NCBI GenBank assembly: GCA_914767715.1
Contig: OU612067.1
Span: forward strand, 28,682,162 to 28,742,161
Source of the DNA: Membranipora membranacea
Lineage: Eukaryota > Bryozoa > Gymnolaemata > Cheilostomatida > Membraniporidae
Direction of reading: 5' to 3'
Length of the DNA: 60,000 nucleotides
Below, one piece after another: positions 1-11,462 of the stretch. Both the position numbers and the translations under genes were made by a program. Each line of letters begins with the position of its first letter. Positions within the stretch are counted from its first letter, which is position 1. The notes below the pieces were generated by a model. It was not told the DNA's origin, did not search any database, and saw nothing but the letters and a program-made list of their open reading frames with translations.

Positions 1-304
1 ATGGCAATATAAACTGTACACGACTCCCAGACAAAATCAAGTGAACTAAAACTTACATCAAATGTGTGATTGGTAGTGGTTGATAAAATGTAATCATATC
101 GATAACTGGATCTGGCTATAAAAATTATCAACGGGTTTCCATGAGACTTTAGGACTTGTTGGAATGGTAATCACAAACACTTAGGCCTATATCAATGTAA
201 GCAGGGTATGGATGGTATCAGATCACTGGCACTTTTTGTCCACATGATGTATAAATGAAGTAAGTTGAGTTGTTGTATTATATAGAAGAGAAAAAACGAC
301 TCAC

Positions 305-3300
305 AGGTAAATGACCATCATGTCCCTCACTCTGATACAAACAGCCGAGTTCTCCATACTTAGATATACAATCCTCTATCTCCTTCAGCAGTCCCAGTAA
401 TAAGTACTCAGTAAACTCTGCACTAAACGCCTCATGGGTTATATCTTTGAATATCAAACCACCCTTATGCCAATGGAATAGGTATGATATTGCTCTGGAA
501 AGAAAAACATGTTTGAAATTATGACTTGCAACTCAGTTCATTAAAGTATTTTGGCTTCAAGTTGCTGTAGAGTTATCTTCTCATTTTCATACAATGTCGT
601 ACTTAATATGAATTAGAAGTTATCCCACTTTGCCTAATTTATCATATCCCGTCCTTGTATCCAGGTAAACATACAAACTTAAATGAGAGAATTCTTTACA
701 GAGGAAGAATCTAGGATCAAAATTGAATGTCTCCAAATATCAGAAATTATACCAGCATACAAGTTCTCCCTGTATACAGGTTTTATTTCAAACTCCAAGC
801 ACCAAGCAGATTGTGTCAATCTGGTTAACTAACTCTCCGTAAACCCTTATACTTGCAAGATAGCAAGAGAATAGGTAGCGATAGATATTTGATTTACTAT
901 TTCCAATCTAATCCAAATTCAATACTACTGGTTCTAATTTTTGCTGGATGGGGTCAAAGTTTTTGAGTGGGGGGATTAAATGAGGACGCATAATTCATCT
1001 ACTGGTACTTGTGTCAACCGACTTTGCCCAGTGATATGAATTAAATTTAAGCCAGGGATACCCATCAAACAATTATGAAATATTTCAATCCTAAGAAATA
1101 CACAAGAAGGCCTGACACTATCACATTTTAAACAAGGATTGATTGAGGAAACAATGTCAATTAAAAATTATTGAAGATTATTAGGGTTGTTTCAAACATG
1201 AATTACTGTCTTTCAAGTAGAATTTTTAAGAATAGATTGGGCAGTGCTTCTGATTTGTGCGAAAATAAATGTCACGTTAAAATCCCAAATCCTTCCCTCA
1301 AAGAAGCCTTAATAGTAGTAGTATTGTTATTATGAAGGCATATGATATCAGATATAAAATACTTCTGGTTTCTAGTTACTATTTGATTATGTAATATCAG
1401 GGCTCTCAACCTGGGAGGATTCGAAACCTGAGTTTTGATATTAGCATGTCCCATAGTGGTACTTTAAAGGTGTAAAACGACGTGAGCATAAACTGCTGAG
1501 GGTATGTCTGAGATGGTACCGAAATTGACCGGATTTGAAGATTATGTGCAAAGAATAGCTGGCAAAGCAAGTCAAAGAATGTATGTTGTTAAAAAAATGT
1601 TGCATCTAAGTACAAAGCCATTAGCTTCCATGATGTTCAAAAGTTTTGTAGTTTCCCTCTTGATGTATTGTCTGCCTGTTTTGCACACGAGCATATGTAC
1701 CATAGACAAGAAATTACTAAGAAAAGTTTTTAATGTTGCCAAGAATTTGAGGCTTGACGTAGGCGACCTCGATATTATTGTGCTGTTCTGCTGATGAGCA
1801 TCACATCATACAAAATTTCCTAGAGTGATGCCCTCAAATGCAAGTTCCATACATTAGAAGCAAGCTCCTTTAATGACAAAGTATATGCATCCTTTTCTCA
1901 CAACATTTCATGTTTGTGATAGCTAGTAAATCAATAAAAACCTAGAGCATTGCTTGTAAACATAAAATCGTAAATAATTTTAGATTTGATCCAGATGAAC
2001 CAATTCATATGGACTAACCAAGGCCATCGCCACAGGTGAAAATGAATCCCCATGATGTAAAAATATGTTTGTAAAAATATTGTTTTAAAGGCTGACGAAT
2101 CGAGCCGCCAGGGTAGAAAGGCATATAATTGATGTAATGTGATGCTATTGAAATCATTGCCTGGATTTATCCGGTTCACCTGCAAAATGACTTTTTTAAC
2201 ATTCCTAAAATTCAAATTTCTATTTAGCCATAATAATCTATTTGCAAATTACTGGGAGAGCAATAAGAGCATAGCTTATCACAAATGAAATCAAATACCC
2301 ACAACAAATACCACACATTATTCACATGCAAAAGTTTGATGTCATCTCAGTCTGAACCGAGATGCTTTGACAGAAAGGCAAGTTGGGTGTAATGTGTTGA
2401 TATTCAAATTAAAGACTAGGTTCATTCAATCAAGTCAAGTTCATTACGAGCTAAATTTTAAAAGCGTTCTCAAATACAAATTGGAATCTCACATAAATGA
2501 CTTGATAGGCAGCGCAGTGAGAGCATAGCTTATCACAACTAGAATCTAATACCTGATCATTCATCAATAATATGACATAAATTATTGTAAGGCAACATTT
2601 AGCATTGTTTATATATTATTCATCTCTGCCAACGAGCAAAATCTGAGTTTTAGCTCACATTTTAAAATCCCCTGAGAAGCCTGAGTTGAACCCAAAAATC
2701 TGAGTAACTCGGGCTAAATCTGAGTGGTTGAGAGCCCTGGTAATATTGTCTGTGATATGTAATAAATCAATCAAATCAATCAGGTGAAGACCAGAGAAGG
2801 CAGGGGAGGGATTTTGTTTTGCAGCTTAATTTGAGTTAGAAGTTTTCCAAATGCAGTCACCAATAGCTCCTTGGCCATATGCCATCAACAGCTTGAAGTC
2901 AATATAGTTAGTTGGGTATCCAGATAAATCACAGTATGAAAGGTTTTTACTATTGTATCTACTGTCATGAGGATATTGCTCACTGTGTTAATGGCTGTGA
3001 TGCCATACAGAGAGCAAGGAGTTACAGGGGCCTTAGCCCATGATAATATTCAAAATTGTATTGTGCTAACCTAAATTATTAGCCATCCTTTTGTAAGCCT
3101 CTATAAATAAATAAATAAGCAATCACTACTAGTATGCCTACCTGTAAATATGAGAGCACTACATAGTAAATCTTTTGATTGTATGACTAAACAGAGAGTC
3201 ATTGCGACAACACAAACCATCACAAACCAACACAATTATGAGATTATGTTGACTCAATCTTGTCACCAAACATTAGCGTGTGCTCCTGTTTTTAAAAACA

Positions 3301-6300
3301 ATTTTAATTAGCCACACAATTAGATATTTTATTGTGAATAGCAACACATGATAACACTCTATGAGAAGAATGCTGTGTGTACAGCCTCTGCTTACAATTG
3401 ATGTTGCTAGCATAATGAATTATTCTGTGTTAAACACTTTCCAGCTCCTATCTCAATTTTAACTTATGAATCCCTATGCACAGTGCCAAGATATGCACAT
3501 ATTTTGGTAACCTTCCATTTATCATAATAGATAGATTGCAATTCAGTATTCATAGATCAGCTTCTTGCTATAATCTGTAATCAAAGAGAAAACCATGCAT
3601 CCCAATTGACAAGCCCTCGGGGCTAACAAAACCCATGACCTCCAACGCATGCGCGCTGTGCGACTGACACTCTAACGTATGTCACCAACTCTTAAATCCA
3701 TCTCATTCTTGATAGCACGCTTTCTGCATCAAACAATCGAAGCTAATAAAATATAATCTATTTTAACCACAATTTCTAAATTGAAAGATTCATACCCGTT
3801 TGTGTTGACTAAATAAGCCATCACAAAATTACAAAGAAGATCTTTCCGAACCCACAGAGTCAGTATATTTTGGAGGCATGTGTCATGTGAGATTATAATA
3901 ATAATAATAATAGCCATTCGCATCATGGTTGCACTAGTCTAAGTGCCCAGACTCCAAGGCGCAGGGAGTTACTTGCGCAAACTATTATAGTTTGCGCAAG
4001 CAACTCCCTGCGCCTTGGAGTCTGAGCACTTAGACTATGGTTGCACTAGCTTGCCATGCACTTCAGCTTGACTCAGGAGGCTCTACTGGTCGTGGAGCAA
4101 GTTGATTGAATAATATAAAACTCAAGCACTTTCTAGACTATCAAATGTTTGATAAAGGTGAAAAAACCTATATATACATGAAATTACAACTAAACTACAC
4201 ATGAATAAAAATTTTGTTGAGATATTAATCATTGAAATCAGATGGGAAACCAATCAAGACCATTAGTGCCTAAGACTTATTTCCGCATTTGAAGTTGAAT
4301 GATGAGATTTCCTGCTAAATTACTGAATTCGAATCATTTAATTCATGATCAGAATATTTTGTAAAATGTAGTATTAACAATTTATAATCTTTGGTAATCA
4401 CAGTGTTAGGCTACCAGTAGCAGATTATAATTGTACTTGTTGCATTTGGGACATAGGATTATTGTGCCTCATACATCGATTGAATTGAAAGCTTGTTATA
4501 GAAGAGGCTTTGTTTAGACAAAGAGAGTATATCAAAGGCTAAGGTCTCTGGTGTATTGCGCAATCGTAAGCACACATCAGGCATACTTTCAAAAAACAGA
4601 TATACATGTTACATTTTGCTTGCATGCAACTTACAATGATGCAAAAATCGGCATATCTGGACAGCCCTATTCTGAATAACCAAAAGAAATTTGGAAGTAA
4701 TCGGACTATTGGAAGTAGGTGTGCGATACATTACTATGATAGTAACGGCTGATTTTTGTAGATTTCTTTGAGAAATAATATTTTTTTAAATATTATTGTG
4801 GCTCATTGGGTATATATTGGTATAATACATAATTACATGTGGGTTTAGTTCACCCATGTTAAATACACTTCCCTAGAGTGAAGTTCAAAGTTTGGTCAGG
4901 AGGAGATAATCACCAAAATCAGCCAATACTTTTAATGAACTGAGAATGCAAACATTTCTTAGTTTTAATTTGCTAAGAAATGGATTGCTCCCAAATTTTA
5001 CCCTGGTTAAGCCGGTTTTTTGATAAATTCAAAAAAACCAACCTGCCTCTTAAATATGAATGGTGTCAGGTGACTTTATTCATTGTAAGACCAGGAATTC
5101 AGTCCTAACTCCCTGGTGAGACCATAGAGTTATGAGCTATGGGTTGACCAATGAAGAGGGAGTTCATTGGTGAGACTTAGAAAATATCACATTTATTCTG
5201 GAGTTATCTGCGCATATGGCAGTCATTTTCGATGGCATGCAAGGAATTTTTGCACAGAACTGTTTATATAATGAAGACTGACCGATCTGTTGGATTTCTT
5301 ATCTGGATATGATATCGGGTACTTGGCTCTGCCATGAAGCCCAGGTACTGGGCACCTGTAGACACTATTATATGGCTGTCATTTTTAGATTGGATGGAGC
5401 TTCCTAACAGAGAACCTGTTATATAAAAATAAATATATATATATATATATATATAAAAATAAAACATATGACTTCAATTCAACTAAATAAATTATACATT
5501 GCTCAAAATTTGTGTTTACAGTGACTAGCTATTTTGTGATGCGTTCAATCATTTACACTTTACAGGACATTGAACCACGGACAGGAGAATATTGTAACAT
5601 TGAAGGTGTGGGGTTGTTTCTCTTGAACACCTCCATGTAAATATCAAACTTTTTTGGAACGAAATGCTGAGTAATGTACCTTCAATATGGTTACTCATCA
5701 GCGCATTATACTATTGCACTGATTGCGCATATCTAAGGTACATTTTTTAGCTATTCAAGGTATTATTTAGTAATACATACCTGGTCCATAGTGGTATAAC
5801 TTTGTTATGTTACTTATAGATACATTATCAGGGTCCATCCCCAAACGGCGTCTATAGGGATCCTCATATAGAGCTTCAAAATATTCCAGCGGACACATCT
5901 TATGGTTTGAAAAATAATCCTACAAAGAATCGAAGACAGATATCAATAAACCCAGAGTGGTCTGATCTTGCTGGATGGATCGTCCAGTACAGGGTAATCA
6001 GTGTGAGATGAAGCTTCTCAGCATAATCCTACAAAGAATGGAAGACGAATTATATCAACCAACATAGAGTGACCTTTGATTTTTGGTATAAAATATACGC
6101 CATGGTCTACGCCCAGCAATATAATCAGTGATCTTTTAAGCACTGGACATCAATTTTCTTTTCGTGATATGTCTTAGATCCGCCCTAAATCTTCATTTTG
6201 ATTCATAACGCTACAGCTTATAACAAAATTCCTCAACATCTTCATTCATCAACAACCACATATACATTAAATTTGCATTGTCAATAATTAGTTTTCGTTG

Positions 6301-8843
6301 AATTGAGTTGTATTCCTTGATTTAGTTGTGGTTGCTTGTTGTTTTTTTTTGCACTTCCAAGTGAACATTTTCTTCGGATGATGATTGACACAATAGAAAT
6401 GTATATATAATACATATATATACATTTTCATTGCATCAATCATCATCAGAAGAATATTTTCATATGAGCTATTTGCCCACATTGAGAGAATTCAGCGGTA
6501 CATGATATAATAATATAATAATATTATATCATGTATCATGTAATGTGGGCAAATAGTTCATGTGAATTATTATCTCCTAAAAGTTTATACTGGGCTAATG
6601 GCCAATTGATGCAATATATAAATGTCTATATATTTATTTATATATATGTCATTGTCATGAACCGACTACCATTGAACTGCCTCAACATGGGAAAATAGTG
6701 AATTGTTATATCCTAAAAGTTTTTACTGGGCTACTCACTATGTTTGTCAATGATATTGGTAACTAACAATTAAAAATAATTATAGTTTTACAGCTAATCT
6801 GTCTGATATTGCATGCTGAATCAGTAAACAAATTTATGTTGAAATCACTAGTTGCACTGCATATAAATTTTATTTAATGATAGTCTTGTCTTGTCTTCAA
6901 TGGGGGATAATACAAATGATTGTATTATCAGAGTACAGGTACAGGTACCCATAGTACTCAGAGGCCCCGGAAAGCAAATTTGCTCTTGCATCTAATGGTT
7001 ATCAAACTTGCATGGCTGACGAATGAAGTCAAAAAAATCTGGAACCTCAATGCGTATTTTGGTTTCCTGGATGACAGATGGTTTTACAGAAAGCTCATCT
7101 GTCTGATATTGCGTGCTGAATCAACTACAAATTTATGCTGAGATTACTAGTGGCACTGCATAAATAAATTTTATTTAATGAATGTAAAAGACAGACTACA
7201 TCCTACGAGTTTGAGGCCATAACAGACCTCCTTAAGAGTAGAGGAAAAATTCAGAATCAGCCATTGGTCCTGACACATTGACGCAATAGAGTGAGAAGCT
7301 ATAGATTAATATTTGTTTAATGAACTCTTGGTATGATATGAAACCATGTAATCTGATATAAAATGAACTTGGCGTGGCATTGATGTCTAAGATTTTGTGA
7401 ATCAGCTTCAGATCACATCTTTAGTAGACCTATTGCTAACTGATCGCAAAACAACCTTACACTTAACTGATTGTTCGACAGTTCGACCATTCATCAAAAA
7501 GTGTGCCTTGGAGCAGCAACATGAGCTATTTTTTTGCCAAAATGTAATAGTATCTCCACACTTTTTGCTTGGCAGTGATTCCCTGCTCCAAAAGAGGGCG
7601 TTCTGCTCAATGACCTATATCAACGTCATTTCTACCACCTCAGTGCCACAAACAACACAACCATTATAGTGTATTGACACAGTCTCTTATGAACGGCAGC
7701 CACAAATTGACTTGTTATGATATCTGTCTTGCCTTTCTCCAACACAATATACAAACAATCTGGACAGAAACCTGCCTGCAGTGTCTTATAATGGTTTGCA
7801 AATCGAGGGTGCTGGGGGCTGAAACAATCAACCTTGAAAGCTCCCTTAGTGGGACTCGAACCCACAACTCCTGCGGCACCAATCGCAAATTGCGCCATCT
7901 CACCATCTCCAAAAAAGAATGGGTTGATGGCGTTTTTTAGAAAGCCCGCTAATCACTACTTGGAGTGGTGTTCTCTCATCCCACAGCACATTCCATTCCA
8001 CCATCGCCAATCCATGAAACACAGCGTATGTGTAAGGGTTATTGGCCTTACATGGCCCATTGCTGAGACCCCTTGCAGTGGGGCTTTAGCTGTCTTTCCA
8101 TGAGTCAGTCAGAGGACAAGTACACAGGACAGCTACACATTTGTTATCATAGAAGCTACGGTTCAAACGGAAAATGAACATTTTTGTCAGTGTATTATTT
8201 ATGTACATCTAATACCATATCCTAATAATTATTGCGGTGTGGTGGAATTCTCAGAGTGCAGACACAGAAATCAATATTATTCAAGGATGTATTCAGCGTT
8301 TTGTTTTTTACTTACCCCTGACCGATGTCCGCGCTGCCCGAATTTGTTAAGTAAGTCTTTGGTCTTTAGAAACCAGTGAGATAAATCGGTTGAGCCGCAC
8401 TTTCTGACTCCAATCAAGTGAAAATCTTCAAAGCATCTCAACTTTGCCTTCCCTTTTGTGATATCTGTATTTGTTACCGGTTTGTGACAAACTTTGTCGA
8501 CATCGCACTTTCCCCAGCATCGAGCTGTGTACTCAGTGAGGTATCGCGGCCGAGGACAGTTAGATAGATCTTTGTAGATGACTGTGACTGGAGGTTTGGA
8601 TTTCTTGTACGAAGTTGGTTCTTCTTCTGAATTCCCAACTATTGCAGATAATGTTTTCAGGTGAGCTGACTCCAGCGCAGCCTTCGGACGAGAATCTATC
8701 ACTTGAGAGCTCAAAGTTGTGGTCTTCTTAGAAAGTTGAATATATTTTGATGATGAAGCAAAATATACAAGCATCACAAATAATGAGAAAGTAATTAAAG
8801 CAAAAAACATTTTAGACTTAAACACATCGCTCGGCAGCATCAT
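305..8843 (-). CDS. Sulfotransferase copy A (CHST15-like), 3' end beyond window
   Basis: Partial gene on the minus strand. Exons: 8316-8843 (528 bp, ATG at 8841-8843), 5781-5919 (139), 5283-5415 (133), 305-494 (190); all introns are GT/AG and phases agree. The last two exons, present in copies B and C, must lie left of base 1. Residues about 12-29 form a signal-anchor helix, followed by a short variable stem, then a cysteine-bearing lumenal domain. GVRKCGSTDL (from residue 145) fits the 5'-phosphosulfate loop of PAPS-dependent sulfotransferases, and RNPTDRAIS (from residue 262) fits the 3'-phosphate motif. The expected role is transfer of sulfate from PAPS to a glycan in the Golgi; the GalNAc4S-6ST/CHST15 group is my best match, and the substrate is unknown. 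The residue at the exon 3 end uses GATCG rather than the GATAG of B and C, still arginine. Intron 3 is 4,788 bp against 319 in B because of transposon insertions. No lesion was seen in these exons. Confidence 0.78.
1398..2739. mobile_element. hAT-like non-autonomous DNA element
   Basis: The ends are perfect inverted repeats CAGGGCTCTCAACC / GGTTGAGAGCCCTG, flanked by identical GTAATAT at 1391-1397 and 2740-2746. CAGNG plus TCTCAACC is a common terminus of animal hAT elements; their duplications are usually 8 bp, so one base may have changed. The 1,342-bp interior holds a LINE fragment but no transposase. A roughly 40-bp direct repeat (AGAGCATAGCTTATCACAA) occurs inside at about 2260-2290 and 2520-2540. 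Confidence 0.65.
1504..1794 (+). pseudogene. LINE reverse transcriptase C-terminal fragment
   Basis: A 96-aa open frame resembling the region just after the RT domain of non-LTR retrotransposons (pattern VSLLMYCLPVLHTS, then a DKKLLRKVFN helix). The same helix pattern occurs in the fragment at 43854-44135, so both derive from one LINE family. It is 5'-truncated and lies inside the hAT-like element. There is no sign of host function. Confidence 0.5.
3936..4036. mobile_element. 101-bp near-perfect palindrome with 11-bp target duplication
   Basis: Two arms of about 50 bp pair almost perfectly around base 3986; the outer ends are AGTCTAAGTGC / GCACTTAGACT. Flanks are identical: ATGGTTGCACT at 3925-3935 and 4037-4047. 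A fully self-complementary unit bounded by a direct duplication indicates a foldback or snap-back MITE that moved as a unit. Confidence 0.6.
5437..5456. repeat. AT microsatellite
   Basis: (TA)n run in intron 2 of copy A, directly beside the exon 3 acceptor. Copy B lacks this run and about 150 bp of adjoining sequence. Confidence 0.8.
6370..6570. repeat. Cluster of nested inverted repeats, copy A intron 1
   Basis: Two adjacent hairpins. One pairs TTCTTCGGATGATGATTGA with TCAATCATCATCAGAAGAA. The other pairs ATTTGCCCACATT with AATGTGGGCAAAT around an AT-rich palindrome near 6500-6540. The same structure stands in copy B at about 14480-14680, so it predates the A/B duplication. MITE remnants are likely. 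Confidence 0.5.
6790..7185. repeat. Direct repeat pair of about 95 bp in intron 1 of copy A
   Basis: Two similar segments begin near 6790 and 7085, both with CATCTGTCTGATATTGC or a close form and both ending TTTTATTTAATGA. The pair recurs in copy B near 14905-15300. They may be the two ends of an old element or a local duplication. Confidence 0.45.
7650..7910 (-). mobile_element. tRNA-derived SINE relic in copy A intron 1
   Basis: On the minus strand there is a box A-like TGGCGCAATTTG (7886-7897) and a consensus box B GGTTCGAGTCC (7852-7862), spaced as in a tRNA, followed by about 200 bp of unrelated body. It cannot fold as a tRNA (no acceptor stem). The same unit is in copy B. Confidence 0.5.
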
Positions 8844-11462
8844 TCTGTTACCAGCTTCCTTGAAGATACCCCCTCAAATAATAATCAGGTATCAAAGTAT
8901 GAAGAGGGTGGATCCAATGACAATGACAATTGCATGCTCCTAACAACCCAATAACATGAGAGCTTTTATAGCCTCAGGTTTAGAAGTTATAAGAGCCTAT
9001 CAAATCTTTTCAATGTTGTGATTGGATCAAAAGTCTTTTATTGAATTTAGCCTTATTACAATGTTGCATTCTGAGATCGCTGGTGGCCCAATCACAATCC
9101 TGGTAGCGACATAATGGGTTGTAAATAAATGCAATGCCCGATCTATACTGTAGTTTTACATCTATAATGGTCATATATCGTTAGCCTTATGATACTTCGC
9201 CCCAGAAGGAACAAACTCCGCCCAACAATCAACCAAATTCACAAGTTCCTGTAAATGGATAGTGTAAGTGAATGGCAAATATTATAAGATCAGTTAAGAC
9301 TTACCAATCAGGCTTTGTTTTCAATAAAATTGGATGAGTCGTCGTCTATGTCTGTGCATGGACATGCCTGTGTATATCTGTACACATAGTACTCTTTTAG
9401 GCTGCTTCCTGCCTAATTCCCTTCCTTCCTTGTTTTTATTTTATTTGCATAATTTTCATTCGATGAGAATGTTTTACAAAATCAGCCATCAAAAAACAAA
9501 TATTGGGGAAAAAAAATTTCAATCAATATGATGAAAAAGATAATCAGAAAAATTACATTTGAATGATTTGAAATCTATTATTGAACGTAAATTGAATGGT
9601 ATATTGTTAAAATTAGATGATATCATATTATCTAAAAATAGATAATAAACCTAGACAGGACAACCTATGGAGCATAAGCGTTGAGGCCCGTTATAGTGGG
9701 TGACAGTGAAATGTGTACTAGAAACATTGATATGACTGATTTGCAGTCATCATATGAGATTTTTATTGATGATTTTGACTGGATTGTGAGTTTGAAAACT
9801 GCAATAGATTAGCCGTTTGCCTTGATCAGTTTGATATTATTTTCTACCTCGAAAATTTTTTTGAAGACAACACAACATCCAATTCGTCACAAGAAACTGT
9901 TAAATGTAAAGTAATTCTCAGATAGAAACTGATCAAAATTGTATGAGCAATCAATAACAAAACTGGACTGTAGACCAAAAATTGATGATCATTGCTACTA
10001 CACAATTTAATGCCAATACATCCTCAACAACTAAATGGCTCACTTTAGCTGTAAATGATGTCATGTCTGTCATGTAATATCTTTAAAGTAAGTGGGAGGG
10101 TTTCGTAGCTTTTAGCTACTTCTGTGCTCTGCAAGCAGAGTCATGGCTGGGAAACATAAGTCTATGGTATCAACCAATGAACTCCCTTCATTGTATCAAT
10201 TGATTTCATTCCATTCTCTACATCCGAAGTGTGGGTTATTCCCTCCTTGATGTTGGGAGGATAACTCCTGAAATAACTCAATCTTATCATTTTTCTGGAC
10301 AAAAATACAACAGGTTAACATAATCAGTGGACTACCTGATAAAAAATCACGTTGGGAGGTAACTTAATAGGTAACATATGAAAAACTATGTGTGAGAAAT
10401 CGGTATCTCATAATTCATGTAAGCTTTACTTTCAATTACAGGTCCTAGCAAAAAGAGTGAATGTCCAAATTTTAGACATGAAATTTCAACCATCTAGAGG
10501 TTACCCTTTGATCTAAGGTTACGCACCCCACAGTTTCTGCAGACTAAACCAAATTTCATTCACCACTGCGTCATTTCTGATCTAAATTTATTATTTGTGT
10601 TTTTGTTGGAAAACGACACCCAGCCAAATACCCAGGAAGACTAATATTCAGTAAAGGCGGCTGTTATGCTATTACTACTAGCCATTTTTGCATAATGAAA
10701 TAACATGTGTCCTTTAACCTCTGATTACCTTAGGATGTCTCAATGTGCTGATTAGTTGCTGAGCGTTGCATCTTGTGGGTGTAATTGTAAACTGGAATTA
10801 AACAATGAAAGTTTTAAAAAAACACGATTTTTGGTAGATTTTAAACTTGAAACCTTCTCTGTTTAATAAGTGATGGGATCCATCAGACTTACCAAAGTGG
10901 AGTCAGTTCTACATCTGGTGTTAATATCTTTAATGTTTGTCAGGGGATAATGGTATACAGCACGCCCTGAAGCCACTCTCAACAAAAAAAGAATCCTCAG
11001 AAAAGATAGAGTTAATGGCTGAATTCGGTAGAAATCTGATTTCATTAATAATTAAGATCCTTGTGCAATTACTCAGAATTAGGTATTAGGTACGCAGTGG
11101 AGGGTAGTGTTAATTGTTACACCCATAAAATGAACCTCACTAACATTGATGAACAATTCTCCATTCTTTATTTTCTTCGTTTCATTGTCTATATATATAT
11201 CTAAGTATAAAAAGTTCATAACATATGAAAAATTATTATTAGGAAAAAATATTCAACATAATTGAAGTAGAACAAGGACGAGCAGGTTATTACCACGTAC
11301 TGTAATATATCATAATCATCATTATAACACATCAAATATATCATATACAAAATCAGGGATATACTATAGATTCGTAACAACAAATATATATATTTATTTC
11401 TATGTGTATATATATCATTATCAATTACACAATCATTGCATTTTTTTATTACTAATTTCTTT
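8844..11462. other. Spacer between copies A and B
   Basis: Contains the promoter side of copy A and, near 11.1-11.4 kb, the junction into the 3' flank of copy B. Most of 8844-11100 aligns with 17071-19100, so it belongs to the duplicated unit. No coding sequence was seen; short open frames here are not conserved between the copies. Confidence 0.6.
11445..11450 (-). terminator. Poly(A) signal AATAAA of copy B
   Basis: AATAAA on the minus strand just 13 bp after the stop codon of copy B. The same hexamer at the same spacing follows copy C (19387-19392), so it is conserved between paralogs although flanking sequence drifts. Confidence 0.55.

Larger units (their letters stand above)
532..4944. 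mobile_element. 4.4-kb insertion with terminal inverted repeats in intron 3 of copy A
   Basis: The left end starts CTCAGTTCATTAAAGTATT and the right end, reverse-complemented, starts CTCAGTTCATTAAAAGTATT; both continue into GGCT. Copies B and C lack the whole segment: in B the sequence runs directly from the exon 4 flank to TGCAAACATTTC, which A resumes right after 4944. It therefore behaves as a single insertion of a DNA-transposon-like element, with no intact transposase frame inside. It carries nested repeats (hAT-like element, palindrome). Target duplications could not be set exactly because the empty site differs by a few bases. Confidence 0.6.

Noticed and set aside
7852-7897. Possible tRNA gene on the minus strand
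   Set aside because: Boxes A and B are present but no acceptor or anticodon stem can be formed; the same sequence is duplicated in copy B with a body attached, as in a SINE.
7397-8103. Several open frames of 65-90 codons in intron 1 of copy A as genes
   Set aside because: They overlap SINE-like and repeat sequence, and the frames are broken or changed in copy B.
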